The translations under genes and the position numbers were made by a program. Positions 25,483 through 34,505 of a stretch of DNA of 39,746 nucleotides are shown here, one piece after another; positions within the stretch are counted from its first letter, which is position 1; every line of letters starts with the position of its first letter. Origin of the DNA: Lautropia mirabilis (GTDB lineage: Bacteria; Pseudomonadota; Gammaproteobacteria; Burkholderiales; Burkholderiaceae_B); the NCBI GenBank assembly GCA_945876565.1, contig CAMCOS010000023.1:1-39746 (forward strand), in the 5' to 3' direction. The notes below the pieces were generated by a model. That model was not told the origin of the DNA. It ran no database searches and was given only the letters and a program-made list of their open reading frames with translations.

Positions 25483-26289
25483 TTACATGACCCTATTATC
25501 GAGTGCTGGCAAAGCACGGCGCACAGAATCAATACGGGCACGGCTGACTTCGCCCACAATCACGCCCTCACCAACCGGCAATTGCGTCATAATCTCACCC
25601 CAAGGGTCAATTAGCATCGAATGCCCCCACGTGCGGCGTGCCCCGGGATGCTCACCACCCTGTGCCGCTGCCAGCACATAAGCCTGATTCTCGATAGCGC
25701 GTGCTCGCAACAAGGGTTCCCAGTGCGCCTGACCGGTGGTCGCAGTAAAAGCAGCAGGCACCAAGATCAAATCAACCACACCGAACGCACGATACAACTC
25801 AGGAAAGCGTAGATCGTAGCAGGTTGATAGCCCGATTCGACCGAAAGGCAAGTCAACGACACAGGGTTCTCGCCCGGGCGCAACCGTCCTAGACTCGTTG
25901 TAACTCTCTGTGCCATGGCTGAAATTGAAAAGATGGATTTTGTCGTAGCGTGCAACCACGTCACCCGCCGGAGAAAAAATCAATTGAGTATTAAAGACAC
26001 GCCCATCCAAATCGGACTTAATCGGCAAAGTCCCCGCAACCAACCACACCTTCGCATTAACTGCCAAACTGGCCAACGCTGTTTGAATCGGACCATAACC
26101 ATATTCTTCAGCAATATCGCATTTTGCCTGCTCATTTGGGCTAATAACACAAAAATACTCTGGCAAAACAACAACTTGTGCTCCACGCTGCGTAGCTTGA
26201 TAAACCCCATTTGTCGCGCGCTGCAAATTAAACTGCACATCGTCGGTCGAAACCATTTGCAAAGCTGCCACTAAAAATTGGTCAGCCAT
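25483..26289 (-). CDS. Carbon-nitrogen hydrolase (nitrilase family, Nit1-like)
   Basis: A 268-aa cytosolic hydrolase. The catalytic triad is complete: E44 (VLPEYF), K117 (RYDKIHLF) and C157 (LSTCYDLRFPE). KIHLF together with CYDLRFPELYR is typical of the Nit1/deaminated-glutathione amidase group, so repair of deaminated glutathione is the likely role, though related omega-amidases cannot be excluded. The start ATG 26289 follows AAGGAGAT. The upstream region is divergent with the H-NS-like gene and is AT-rich. Confidence 0.88.
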   Translation of the reverse strand: MADQFLVAALQMVSTDDVQFNLQRATNGVYQATQRGAQVVVLPEYFCVISPNEQAKCDIAEEYGYGPIQTALASLAVNAKVWLVAGTLPIKSDLDGRVFNTQLIFSPAGDVVARYDKIHLFNFSHGTESYNESRTVAPGREPCVVDLPFGRIGLSTCYDLRFPELYRAFGVVDLILVPAAFTATTGQAHWEPLLRARAIENQAYVLAAAQGGEHPGARRTWGHSMLIDPWGEIMTQLPVGEGVIVGEVSRARIDSVRRALPALDNRVM

Positions 26290-26336
26290 AAAATCTCCTT
26301 AACTCTGCTGGTTATGCTACGCATAGATTGGCAATC

Positions 26337-26364
26337 TTTACAACGGCATAATCATGTTTATAAT
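26337..26364 (+). promoter_or_regulatory. Sigma-70-like promoter TTTACA-16-TATAAT
   Basis: The -35 box TTTACA (26337-26342, five of six consensus bases) and -10 box TATAAT (26359-26364, full consensus) are separated by 16 nt. It points toward the H-NS-like gene, but its ATG is 403 nt further on, implying a long leader or a small transcript of its own. Confidence 0.6.
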
Positions 26365-26383
26365 ACGGACATCAGACACGATG

Positions 26384-26423
26384 TCAACTAGCCATCAACT
26401 AGCCATCAACTAGCCATCAACTA
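26384..26423 (+). repeat. 11-bp tandem repeat, 3.6 copies
   Basis: The unit TCAACTAGCCA occurs three times exactly (26384, 26395, 26406) and continues as TCAACTA (26417-26423). The period is close to one helical turn. It starts just 20 nt after the -10 box of the promoter above. Confidence 0.95.
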
Positions 26424-26660
26424 AACAGCAATCCAACATCACCATAGACTTAACAAAAATTATTGATCTCTGTTTGTTGCGGCGGGCTCGGTTGGATGCG
26501 AAACCCATGCAAAATTTTCGCTCGATAACGACAACCCAGATGAGTGAGGTAGTTACAAAATTTGGTACTGGGTCAACCGCAACGCGAATTGCAACACCAA
26601 CCACTACATCATTCGGAACCGCTTTCAGAGAAAATACCGAACAATGATTTTCTCCCTTAC

Positions 26661-26712
26661 TTTTTACAATTAATTCTTACAATTACTTCTTACATTTATT
26701 TCTTACATTTCA
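26661..26712 (+). repeat. Degenerate 13-bp tandem repeat, 4 copies
   Basis: Four units approximating TTCTTACAWTTAH begin at 26661, 26674, 26687 and 26700. They are almost free of G and end 54 nt before the H-NS-like start codon. They may be a curved or protein-binding leader segment. Confidence 0.85.
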
Positions 26713-26766
26713 TTTGATTTAGACAGCGCACCTACCGCTAACCCCATAAAGGAGAGGAAAATAATC

Positions 26767-27150
26767 ATGACCCGTCAAAGCTACGCAGCGCTCCAAGCCA
26801 AGATCGAAAAAGAAATCGAGAAGCTCAAAAAACGGGCCCAAGCCCTTCAAAGCAAGAGACGCTTGCCCGTGATTCGCTCAATTATCAAATCAATGAAAGA
26901 CCATGACATCACCCCGGACGAAATTGTGGCTGCGTTTGGCAAAGGCTCGGCGAGCAAGCCGCGCGCCGCTGCCAAATCAGCGACTGTCAAGGGCGGAAAT
27001 CGCGGACCTCGCGGCCCTGTTCCAATCAAGTACCGTCATCCCGAGTTGGGTCACACCTGGACTGGTCGTGGCAAACCGCCGCGCTGGATCGTCGAGGCGG
27101 AAGCGGCCGGCCGCAAACGCGACGAGTATCTGATCCAGACCTTGGTTTAA
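26767..27150 (+). CDS. H-NS family nucleoid-associated protein
   Basis: A 127-aa DNA-binding protein. Residues 5-50 are helical and charged (EKEIEKLKKRAQAL), the dimerisation coiled coil. A basic linker with RGPRGP (AT-hook-like, near 79-84) leads to the conserved DNA-binding core TWTGRGKPPRWI. Such proteins silence AT-rich and foreign DNA and often repress themselves, which would suit the AT-rich repeat-bearing leader. The start ATG 26767 follows AAGGAGAGG. It stands alone and is closed by a strong terminator at 27225-27259. Betaproteobacteria commonly have several paralogues, so no gene symbol is given. Confidence 0.93.
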   Translation: MTRQSYAALQAKIEKEIEKLKKRAQALQSKRRLPVIRSIIKSMKDHDITPDEIVAAFGKGSASKPRAAAKSATVKGGNRGPRGPVPIKYRHPELGHTWTGRGKPPRWIVEAEAAGRKRDEYLIQTLV

Positions 27151-27162
27151 GAAGCGACTGTT

Positions 27163-27186
27163 ACTCCAACACTCCAACACTCCAAC
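27163..27186 (+). repeat. 8-bp tandem repeat, 3 copies
   Basis: Three exact copies of ACTCCAAC follow the H-NS-like stop codon by 12 nt, before its terminator. Confidence 0.9.
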
Positions 27187-27224
27187 ATTAAATCGACTTG
27201 ACCGAAACAAGCCATTGATAAATG

Positions 27225-27259
27225 AAAGCCACCGCCCAAATCGGTGGCTTTCTTGTTTT
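27225..27259 (+). terminator. Intrinsic terminator of the H-NS-like gene
   Basis: A perfect 10-bp stem (AAAGCCACCG at 27225-27234, CGGTGGCTTT at 27242-27251) with a 7-nt loop is followed by CTTGTTTT. Confidence 0.92.
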
Positions 27260-27356
27260 ACGATACAGTGAGGTACACGATCGGTCTAAAATCATGCTGA
27301 TTAGGACCATGCGTGTCGTCCGTCACCATTAGTGTCCGTATTCCAATTGGCGCCTC

Positions 27357-30071
27357 ATGACTGTTTACCGCAACGATTACCAGCCCTTCCCCTTTCACAT
27401 TCCTACCGTCGATCTCACGTTTGAGCTTGATCCTCAAGCCACACGCGTGACTTCGGTGCTGACCATCACGCGGCGCGATGGCGTATCTGCAAACACGCCA
27501 CTTATGCTCAATGGTGAGGACATCGAATTCGTGAGCTTAAAGGTCGATGGCCAAACCTGGCCCGCCAACTGTTTTGTGCTCGATGGCACAGAACTGGTTA
27601 TTTTCAATTTGCCACCGCAGTGCGAAATTCAGATCGTTTGCCTAAATCACCCGAGCAGTAATTCAAGCCTGATGGGCCTATATGTCTCGGGTCAGAATCT
27701 ATTTACTCAATGCGAAGCAGAAGGCTTTCGTCGCATCACCTATTTTGCTGACCGCCCCGACGTCATGTCGACCTACAGCGTCACCCTCAAGGCCGATGGC
27801 AAACTTTACCCAGTGCTGTTATCAAACGGCAACTTGACCGAAGAGAAAACCTTAGATGACGGTCAACTGCAATGCCGCTGGCATGATCCATTTCCCAAAC
27901 CCTGCTACTTGTTTGCTTTGGTGGCTGGCCAGTTTGATTTACGTGAGCAACAGACCCATACGCGCGCTGGCAAGCCCGTTACTTTGCAGATTTACAGTGA
28001 CCCCGGCACCCGCGAACGTACCGAGTGGGCCATGCAAGCACTTGAACGCTCTGTGCAATGGGATGAACGCCGGTTTGGATTAGAGCTTGACCTTGATCGC
28101 TTCATGATCGTGGCTGCCCGAGATTTCAATATGGGCGCCATGGAAAACAAAGGTTTAAACATCTTTAACGCCGCCTATGTGCTGGCTGACCCGGAAACCG
28201 CAACCGATGCGAACTATCTGGCGATCGAAGCCGTGATTGGGCATGAGTATTTTCATAATTGGACCGGTAATCGGGTAACGTGCCGCGACTGGTTCCAGTT
28301 AAGCCTGAAGGAAGGCTTAACCGTCTTTCGGGATCAAGAATTTACCGCTGACATGTTGGCCGAAGGTCTAGATGTTATCGCCGCACAAAGCGCGCGCGCT
28401 GGAAAGCGCATTGATGATGTCGTGATGTTGCGCGCCGCGCAGTTCCCGGAAGATGCTGGACCCATGGCTCACCCAATTCGTCCCGAAAGCTTTGAAGAAA
28501 TTAGTAACTTTTACACAGCCACCGTCTATGAAAAAGGCGCTGAAGTCATTCGCATGATGCACACACTGCTTGGCGAACACACCTTTCAGGAAGGGATGCG
28601 CGAATATTTTCGTCGCCACGATGGGCAGGCCGTCACCTGCGAAGACTATGTCGCTGCGCTCGAATGGGCGTGGCAACAGGCCAATCCGTTGCGAGATCTG
28701 AAGGTATTTCGGCGCTGGTACAGTCAGGCAGGCACCCCAACCGTTGCGGTCAAGCTCGAGTTCGGTGCCGACAAAGCCAACCTGACCCTCACACAACATT
28801 GTGCGCTGGTCGGCGTAGAAAAATCCAGCAGCATGATCAAAGAGCCATTTCATATCCCTATGCGACTTGGCGCGATGACCAGCGCTGGCCAAGCGCGCCA
28901 ACTGCGTACCAACAGCGCACATCCGAACCAAACACAGTTAGGTGACTCCGTGCTTCTAGAGCTCACCGAAATAACCCAAAGTTGGGAAATCGAAGGCCTG
29001 GTTGCGGGCGACATTCTGTCGTTAAACCGAGGGTTTACTGCTCCGGTTGAAGTTGACTTCCAGTACAGCAGTGAGGAATTAGCGACACTGGCGCAACATG
29101 ACTCGGATGCTTGGGCACGCTGGCAGGCCATGCAAATGCTGTTTACCCGATATTTATTGGCTAAATCGACACCTAGCAAGAGCCAACCGGATCTTGCGCC
29201 GTTACTCAGCATGATTGTCTCGGTTTGTCAGTCTGTTTTGAGCAATCATGTACTTGATAGCGCCTATCTAACGCGGCTCTTGAGCCTGCCATCAGACAAG
29301 TATCTGCTTCAGCAAATGGCAGAGATGGACCCGCTGTCACTGGCTCAAGCCAAGCATGATCTTGAAACTGAACTGGGTCGTGCGCTGAATGACCAGCTCA
29401 ATGACTGTGTGGAACGGTGCCCGGTGAGCGTTGCGTTTGACGCCTCGCCTGAAGCCGCAGGTAAGCGCGCGTTGCGTAATTTGGCACTGAGCTGGCTATG
29501 CCTGACCGGTTCCGGGCGTGCGAAATCGCTGGCTAGCGCTCAATACGACGGTGCACACAACATGACAGACCGCATGGGTGCTTTGCGGGCGTTACTGCTG
29601 CACCCTGAGCAAGAAGGCCAAGAAAGCCAAGATCAGCAGGTCAAGGTGGCCCTGGCCCACTTCTTTGACCGATTCCAACAAGATCCGCTGGTGGTAGACA
29701 AGTGGTTTGCCATTCAGGCAACTGCGCCAACCACCAAGCTTACCAACATCGCCCGATTGCTAGAGCACCCTGCTTTTGTGTATCGCAACCCGAACCGCTT
29801 GCGCGCGCTGGTGTTTCAATTTTGCTTGAACAACCCGCTGGGCTTTCATCAACTAGACGGCAGTGGCTATCAATTTTGGGCCGAACAAGTCATCCGCACA
29901 GACCAAACGAACCCCGAGGTAGCAGCACGCTTGGCTCGTGCGCTGGATCACTGGGCGCATCACGTCGAGCCGCTTAAGTCACAAATGCAGTCTGCGTTAA
30001 ATTCTGTTGCCAACGCAGCGGATCTTTCGAATAACACCCGAGAAATCGTGACCAAAGCGCTCACGCTCTAA
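27357..30071 (+). CDS. pepN: Aminopeptidase N (M1 family)
   Basis: A 904-aa zinc aminopeptidase that removes N-terminal residues from peptides in the cytosol. The substrate-anchoring GAMEN is at 260-264 and the zinc motif is HEYFH at 296-300 with E319 in LKEG. The surrounding stretch GNRVTCRDWFQLSLKEGLTVFRDQEF-type sequence is that of the PepN subfamily. It is about 30 residues longer than E. coli PepN, partly through insertions in the C-terminal helical domain. The ATG at 27357 matches the family N-terminus, although no good ribosome site is visible. The fbp gene follows by 36 nt and is probably cotranscribed. Confidence 0.95.
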   Translation: MTVYRNDYQPFPFHIPTVDLTFELDPQATRVTSVLTITRRDGVSANTPLMLNGEDIEFVSLKVDGQTWPANCFVLDGTELVIFNLPPQCEIQIVCLNHPSSNSSLMGLYVSGQNLFTQCEAEGFRRITYFADRPDVMSTYSVTLKADGKLYPVLLSNGNLTEEKTLDDGQLQCRWHDPFPKPCYLFALVAGQFDLREQQTHTRAGKPVTLQIYSDPGTRERTEWAMQALERSVQWDERRFGLELDLDRFMIVAARDFNMGAMENKGLNIFNAAYVLADPETATDANYLAIEAVIGHEYFHNWTGNRVTCRDWFQLSLKEGLTVFRDQEFTADMLAEGLDVIAAQSARAGKRIDDVVMLRAAQFPEDAGPMAHPIRPESFEEISNFYTATVYEKGAEVIRMMHTLLGEHTFQEGMREYFRRHDGQAVTCEDYVAALEWAWQQANPLRDLKVFRRWYSQAGTPTVAVKLEFGADKANLTLTQHCALVGVEKSSSMIKEPFHIPMRLGAMTSAGQARQLRTNSAHPNQTQLGDSVLLELTEITQSWEIEGLVAGDILSLNRGFTAPVEVDFQYSSEELATLAQHDSDAWARWQAMQMLFTRYLLAKSTPSKSQPDLAPLLSMIVSVCQSVLSNHVLDSAYLTRLLSLPSDKYLLQQMAEMDPLSLAQAKHDLETELGRALNDQLNDCVERCPVSVAFDASPEAAGKRALRNLALSWLCLTGSGRAKSLASAQYDGAHNMTDRMGALRALLLHPEQEGQESQDQQVKVALAHFFDRFQQDPLVVDKWFAIQATAPTTKLTNIARLLEHPAFVYRNPNRLRALVFQFCLNNPLGFHQLDGSGYQFWAEQVIRTDQTNPEVAARLARALDHWAHHVEPLKSQMQSALNSVANAADLSNNTREIVTKALTL

Positions 30072-30107
30072 CCCATTCATATCTGTTCCTCTTCACGCGA
30101 GCACACT

Positions 30108-31133
30108 ATGCCCACAAAACGCACATCACTGACCCAGTATCTGGTTGAGAAGCAACGCACGGATAAGGCCCTGCCCGCCGAGCTGCGCCTACTGATTGAA
30201 ATCGTCTCGCGAGCCTGCAAGACCATCAGTCACTCAGTCAGCAAAGGCGCTCTGGGCGGCGTGCTCGGCAGCCTGGACCAAGAAAATGTTCAAGGCGAAG
30301 TCCAGAAAAAACTAGACGTCATCTCCAACGAGGTACTGCTTGAAGCCAACGAGTGGGGTGGCCACTTAGCCGCCATGGCGTCTGAGGAAATGGAAACGTT
30401 TCACGTGATTCCGCACCGCTATCCAAAAGGCGAATACCTGCTGCTGTTTGATCCGCTCGATGGCTCATCGAACATCGACGTCAACGTCTCAATCGGAACC
30501 ATCTTCTCAGTACTTCAAGCCCCACCAGGCGCATCAGGGCGAGACATTACTGAGGAGGATTTTTTACAGCCTGGCCACGCGCAAGTTGCCGCTGGTTATG
30601 CCGTCTATGGACCTCAAACCATGCTGGTGCTCACGGTCGGTGACGGTGTGGTGGGCTTTACGCTCGATCGTGAAATGGGCTCCTGGGTGCTGACCCATGA
30701 CAACCTCAGGATCCCCGAAGACACCAAGGAGTTTTCGATCAACATGTCCAACACCCGTCATTGGGCTGCACCGATGAAGCGTTACGTTGACGAGTGTCTG
30801 GCCGGTAAAACAGGTCCCCGCGAGAAAGACTTCAACATGCGCTGGATCGCTTCGATGGTTGCTGACGTGCATCGACTCATGATGCGTGGCGGGATTTTTA
30901 TGTACCCATGGGATGCGCGCGAACCAAACAAACCAGGCAAATTGCGTCTCATGTATGAGGCCAATCCCATGAGCATGCTGGTTGAACAAGCCGGTGGCAT
31001 GGCAACCGATGGTCGTCATCGGATTTTAGACATTCAGCCCAAAGGCCTGCATGAGCGCGTGAGCGTGATGCTTGGCTCAAAGAGTGAGGTGGCGCGCGTG
31101 ACCCAATATCACCTGGAAGCGAACGAGGGATAA
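30108..31133 (+). CDS. fbp: Fructose-1,6-bisphosphatase, class I
   Basis: A 341-aa gluconeogenic enzyme that hydrolyses fructose 1,6-bisphosphate to fructose 6-phosphate. Metal-binding ASEEME (91-96) and [10 protein letters not shown] (115-124) are present, as is the class I active-site signature [12 protein letters not shown]. Length and motifs are normal. It follows pepN in the same direction and the transcript ends in a pair of strong hairpins (31167-31221). Confidence 0.95.
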   Translation: MPTKRTSLTQYLVEKQRTDKALPAELRLLIEIVSRACKTISHSVSKGALGGVLGSLDQENVQGEVQKKLDVISNEVLLEANEWGGHLAAMASEEMETFHVIPHRYPKGEYLLLFDPLDGSSNIDVNVSIGTIFSVLQAPPGASGRDITEEDFLQPGHAQVAAGYAVYGPQTMLVLTVGDGVVGFTLDREMGSWVLTHDNLRIPEDTKEFSINMSNTRHWAAPMKRYVDECLAGKTGPREKDFNMRWIASMVADVHRLMMRGGIFMYPWDAREPNKPGKLRLMYEANPMSMLVEQAGGMATDGRHRILDIQPKGLHERVSVMLGSKSEVARVTQYHLEANEG

Positions 31134-31166
31134 CAAACTGGAAGTAAGCCACGCTATCGCAACGCG

Positions 31167-31221
31167 TTCAGACATTTTGTCTGAAGCCAAGGGCCCGGGT
31201 CTTGAGAACCCGGGCCTTTGG
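31167..31221 (+). terminator. Tandem hairpins after fbp
   Basis: Two inverted repeats lie almost back to back. The first has 8-bp arms TTCAGACA/TGTCTGAA around TTT (31167-31185). The second is a 14-bp GC-rich stem with one G-T pair (31187-31200 with 31208-31221, 7-nt loop), followed by a pyrimidine-rich stretch. They probably end the pepN-fbp transcript and may also stop qor transcription from the other side. Confidence 0.75.
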
Positions 31222-31258
31222 CCTTTGGCTTTTGGACTTTAGCTTTCAGGCGTCTCGT

Positions 31259-31287
31259 TTAGCCCTGACTGCACTTAGCCCTGACTG
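31259..31287. repeat. 13-bp direct repeat between fbp and qor
   Basis: TTAGCCCTGACTG occurs at 31259-31271 and again at 31275-31287, separated by CAC. It ends just before the qor stop codon (31291-31293). Confidence 0.9.
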
Positions 31288-31290
31288 TAG

Positions 31291-32277
31291 TTACTCAAAC
31301 ACAAAGATCGATGCACCCGTTGTTTTGCGTTCTTTGAGTGCGATTTGTGCAGCGGCAGCCTGATCCAATGTGTAGCGCTGGTCAATCTGCATCTTGATCT
31401 TTTTAGCCAGTACCAAGTCAAACAATTCATCGGCCGCTGCTTGCATCTTCTCGGGCGTGGGTACGTGCGCGGCAAGCGTTGGTCGCGTAACGTACAGAGA
31501 CCCTTTGGCCGCAAGAATACCGAGGTTGACACCATCAACCGCACCAGACGCATTTCCAAAGCTGACCATCAGTCCACGGGGCTGCAGGCAGTCAAGCGAG
31601 GTCTCCCAAGTGTCTTTGCCAACGCCGTCGTACACCACCGGCACTTTCTTGCCCTTGGTGAGCTCAAGCACACGCTCAACCACATTTTCTTTACTGTAGT
31701 TGATCATCTGCCATGCACCGTGCTTCTTGGCCAGTGCTGTCTTCTCATCGCTTGATGCCGTACCGATGAGCTTGACACCCAAAGCCTTGGCCCATTGGCA
31801 GGCGATCAGGCCCACACCACCGGCGGCAGCATGAAACAGAATCGTTTCGCCACCCTGCAAGCGATAGGTCTGACGAAATAGGTACTGTACGGTCAAGCCT
31901 TTCAACATCATGGCCGCTGCATCTTCAAACGAAATGCCCTTGGGCAACTTGACGGCCTGTCCTGCCGGCACATTGCGTACTTCAGCGTAAGCGCCAATCG
32001 GGCTTTGCCCATAAGCAACCCGGTCACCCACTTTGAAGCGCTTGACGCCTTTGCCCACGGCAATAACTTCGCCAGCACCCTCAAAGCCCAAGCCATGCGG
32101 CAATGGGGACTTGTATAGACCCGTGCGGAAATAAATATCAATGAAATTCAAACCCACGGCATGCTGACGGATCGTGATCTCGTTCTCGCTAGGCGCGGGC
32201 ACTTCGATTTCGACAAGCTGCAGGACTTCAGGACCACCGTTCTGCTCTATGCGGATAGCTTTTGTGAGGGTACTCAT
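31291..32277 (-). CDS. qor: NADPH:quinone oxidoreductase, Qor/MDR family
   Basis: A 328-aa zinc-free medium-chain reductase. The N-terminal GroES-like domain has HAVGLNFIDIYFRTGLY, and the Rossmann domain has the nucleotide motif AAAGGVGLIACQWAKALG. Length and sequence are close to E. coli Qor (327 aa), which reduces quinones with NADPH. ATG 32277 follows GGGAG; a longer frame to 32379 is rejected because its extra residues match nothing typical. It is divergent from yebC with a 162-nt shared upstream region. Confidence 0.9.
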   Translation of the reverse strand: MSTLTKAIRIEQNGGPEVLQLVEIEVPAPSENEITIRQHAVGLNFIDIYFRTGLYKSPLPHGLGFEGAGEVIAVGKGVKRFKVGDRVAYGQSPIGAYAEVRNVPAGQAVKLPKGISFEDAAAMMLKGLTVQYLFRQTYRLQGGETILFHAAAGGVGLIACQWAKALGVKLIGTASSDEKTALAKKHGAWQMINYSKENVVERVLELTKGKKVPVVYDGVGKDTWETSLDCLQPRGLMVSFGNASGAVDGVNLGILAAKGSLYVTRPTLAAHVPTPEKMQAAADELFDLVLAKKIKMQIDQRYTLDQAAAAQIALKERKTTGASIFVFE

Positions 32278-32439
32278 AGCGCTCCCAATCTTTTTGTATG
32301 TGGTTGTTGATTTATCAATGACAAGAACCGCACGAATTGCTTGCCACCCCTTTAGAGGCGACTGGCAATTGATGCTCACTGACCAGTGTATCGTGATGCG
32401 GGCTAAAATGATGTTTTATGACTGAATCGATGGGGCAAT

Positions 32440-33171
32440 ATGGCAGGTCACAGCAAATGGGCCAATATCCAGCATCGCAAAGGCCGGCAAGATGCCAAGC
32501 GCGGCAAGCTTTGGACAAAAATCATTCGTGAGGTCACGGTCGCTGCTCGTGCCGGCGGCCCAGATCCAGAGTCCAATCCACGCTTGAGGCTGGCATGGGA
32601 CAAGGCAATGGCGGCCAACATGCCCAAAGACAACATCCAGCGTGCTGTTGCCAGGGGCGCTGGCACGGGTGACGGTGACAATTACGATGAAATTCGCTAC
32701 GAGGGTTATGGTATCAATGGTGCAGCGGTCATCGTTGATTGCATGACCGACAACCGAACCCGCACCGTGGCGGAAGTCCGACATGCGTTTTCCAAGCACG
32801 GCGGCAACTTGGGGCAAGACGGTAGTGTGGCCTTTATGTTTCGCCACGTCGGTCAATTTCTGTTTGCCCCGGGCACATCAGAAGATGCTGTCATGGAGGC
32901 AGCCTTGGATGCGGGTGCCGATGATGTGTTGACCGATGAAGAAGGCGTCATTGAAGTCATTTGCGAACCCGGCAAGTTCAGCGCAGTCAAGGCGGCCTTA
33001 GATGCCAAGGGGTTAACTGCAGAAATGGCCGACATCACCATGAAGCCAGAGAGCGAGGTGGATCTAAACGGTGATGACGCTTTAAAAATGCAAAAACTGC
33101 TAGACGTGCTTGAGGGCTTAGACGACGTGCAGGAGGTCTACACCAACGCCGTTTTACCAGCCGAGCAATGA
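32440..33171 (+). CDS. yebC: YebC/PmpR family protein (TACO1-like)
   Basis: A 243-aa protein starting [20 protein letters not shown], the diagnostic N-terminus of the YebC family. Family members are described as transcription regulators in some bacteria and as ribosome-linked factors that help translate difficult stretches; which applies here cannot be told. Its stop overlaps an ATG at 33168 (ATGA), but I place the purD start further on. It heads the eight-gene plus-strand run. Confidence 0.94.
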   Translation: MAGHSKWANIQHRKGRQDAKRGKLWTKIIREVTVAARAGGPDPESNPRLRLAWDKAMAANMPKDNIQRAVARGAGTGDGDNYDEIRYEGYGINGAAVIVDCMTDNRTRTVAEVRHAFSKHGGNLGQDGSVAFMFRHVGQFLFAPGTSEDAVMEAALDAGADDVLTDEEGVIEVICEPGKFSAVKAALDAKGLTAEMADITMKPESEVDLNGDDALKMQKLLDVLEGLDDVQEVYTNAVLPAEQ

Positions 33172-33182
33172 CGCTCGACCAC

Positions 33183-33212
33183 AGGAATCAAAAGGAATCA
33201 AAAGGAATCAAA
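33183..33212 (+). repeat. 10-bp tandem repeat carrying three SD-like sites before purD
   Basis: AGGAATCAAA occurs three times exactly (33183, 33193, 33203) just before the purD ATG at 33216. Each unit has AGGA; the last is about 9 nt from the start codon, the preferred distance. Confidence 0.92.
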
Positions 33213-33215
33213 CGG

Positions 33216-34505
33216 ATGCGCAAACTGCTAGTGATCGGATCGGGTGGGCGTGAACACGCCATGACGTGGGCGCTCTTGCGCTCGCCTCATGTCAATCATG
33301 TTTTTGTGGCGCCAGGCAACGGCGGCACAGCCCGGATGGACAACGTCACCAATGTCGCGTTATCCGACCCGGCTGAATTGGCCAAGTTCGCCAAAGAAAA
33401 CGACATTTATCTCACCGTGGTAGGTCCTGAAGCACCGCTTGCGGCTGGTGTGGTGAACGTTTTTCAAGATCAAGGCCTACGCATCTTCGGCCCCACCCGT
33501 GAATGCGCCCAACTGGAGAGTTCCAAGGATTACGCCAAGGCCTTCATGCAGCGCCATGCGATTTCTACGGCAGCCTATGCAACCTTCACTGACCCGGTTT
33601 TAGCGCATGCCTATATCGACGCAAAAGGCGCACCGATTGTCATCAAAGCAGATGGCCTGGCAGCCGGCAAAGGCGTTGTGGTTGCCATGACGCTCGATGA
33701 GGCTCATGAGGCCGTCAACAGCATGTTGGGCGACGGCAGCCTTGGTGCCGCCGGTGCGCGGGTGGTCATCGAGTCGTGCCTCTTTGGCGAGGAGGCCAGC
33801 TTTATCGTCATGGCTGACGGCAAACACGTTTTGCCATTGGCCAGCAGCCAAGACCACAAACGCTTGGGCGATGGCGACCAAGGCCCAAACACGGGTGGCA
33901 TGGGCGCTTATTCGCCAGCGCCGGTGGTGAGCCCGATAATCCACGAGCGCATCATGCGCGAGGTTATTGAGCCAACGATTGCGGGCATGAAGGCCGATGG
34001 TCTGCCCTACACCGGATTTCTGTATGCTGGCGTCATGATTGGCGAGGGCGATGACCAGACACGATCGATTAGCGTGCTGGAGTTCAATTGCCGCATGGGT
34101 GACCCAGAAACCCAGCCTATTTTGATGCGCCTTCAATCAGACCTGCTCGATGCACTCGATGCCGCGGTCGACGCAAAACTCGATCAGGCTCAATTGACCT
34201 GGGACCCTCGCACCGCGCTCGGCGTGGTGATGGCCAGCGCCGGCTACCCGGGCAAAGTGCGCACCGGTGATGTCATTACAGACCATGGCGAGGACAAGCA
34301 ATCAGCTGACGTGGTGGTGTTTCATGCTGGCACCATGCTCAAAGACGACCAAATCCTGACCTCGGGGGGTCGAGTCCTGTGTGTGACTGCCATGGGCGAC
34401 ACGGTGCACGATGCCAGAGCCCAAGCTTATGCTCGCGTAGAACAAATTGTTTTTGATGGTGCACAGTTCCGCACTGACATTGCCTGGCGAGCATTAAAGC
34501 CATGA
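33216..34505 (+). CDS. purD: Phosphoribosylamine-glycine ligase
   Basis: A 429-aa ATP-grasp enzyme for the second step of purine synthesis (phosphoribosylamine plus glycine plus ATP gives GAR). The N-terminal [12 protein letters not shown], central [28 protein letters not shown] and [12 protein letters not shown] are family hallmarks. I chose ATG 33216, which gives the normal N-terminus; an in-frame ATG at 33168 overlapping the yebC stop would add 16 residues encoded by the repeats and is less likely. It overlaps hemF by 4 nt (ATGA). Confidence 0.95.
   Translation: MRKLLVIGSGGREHAMTWALLRSPHVNHVFVAPGNGGTARMDNVTNVALSDPAELAKFAKENDIYLTVVGPEAPLAAGVVNVFQDQGLRIFGPTRECAQLESSKDYAKAFMQRHAISTAAYATFTDPVLAHAYIDAKGAPIVIKADGLAAGKGVVVAMTLDEAHEAVNSMLGDGSLGAAGARVVIESCLFGEEASFIVMADGKHVLPLASSQDHKRLGDGDQGPNTGGMGAYSPAPVVSPIIHERIMREVIEPTIAGMKADGLPYTGFLYAGVMIGEGDDQTRSISVLEFNCRMGDPETQPILMRLQSDLLDALDAAVDAKLDQAQLTWDPRTALGVVMASAGYPGKVRTGDVITDHGEDKQSADVVVFHAGTMLKDDQILTSGGRVLCVTAMGDTVHDARAQAYARVEQIVFDGAQFRTDIAWRALKP

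Larger units (their letters stand above)
26290..26766. other. AT-rich divergent region before the H-NS-like gene
   Basis: These 477 nt hold no gene I can support. They contain a near-consensus promoter (26337-26364), 3.6 copies of an 11-bp repeat (26384-26423), four degenerate 13-bp repeats (26661-26712) and the strong ribosome site AAGGAGAGG (26749-26757). A plus-strand frame of 46 codons (ATG 26507 to TGA 26647) is present, and its reading frame stays open back to 26414. It would join the ATG at 26381 but for a TAG (26411-26413) created by the 11-bp repeats. No family is recognised. The region may be a long 5' leader of the H-NS-like gene. Confidence 0.55.

Noticed and set aside
26410-26604. 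64-codon minus-strand frame in the H-NS leader
   Set aside because: Composition does not look coding, there is no ribosome site, and a 46-codon frame on the other strand is no better supported.
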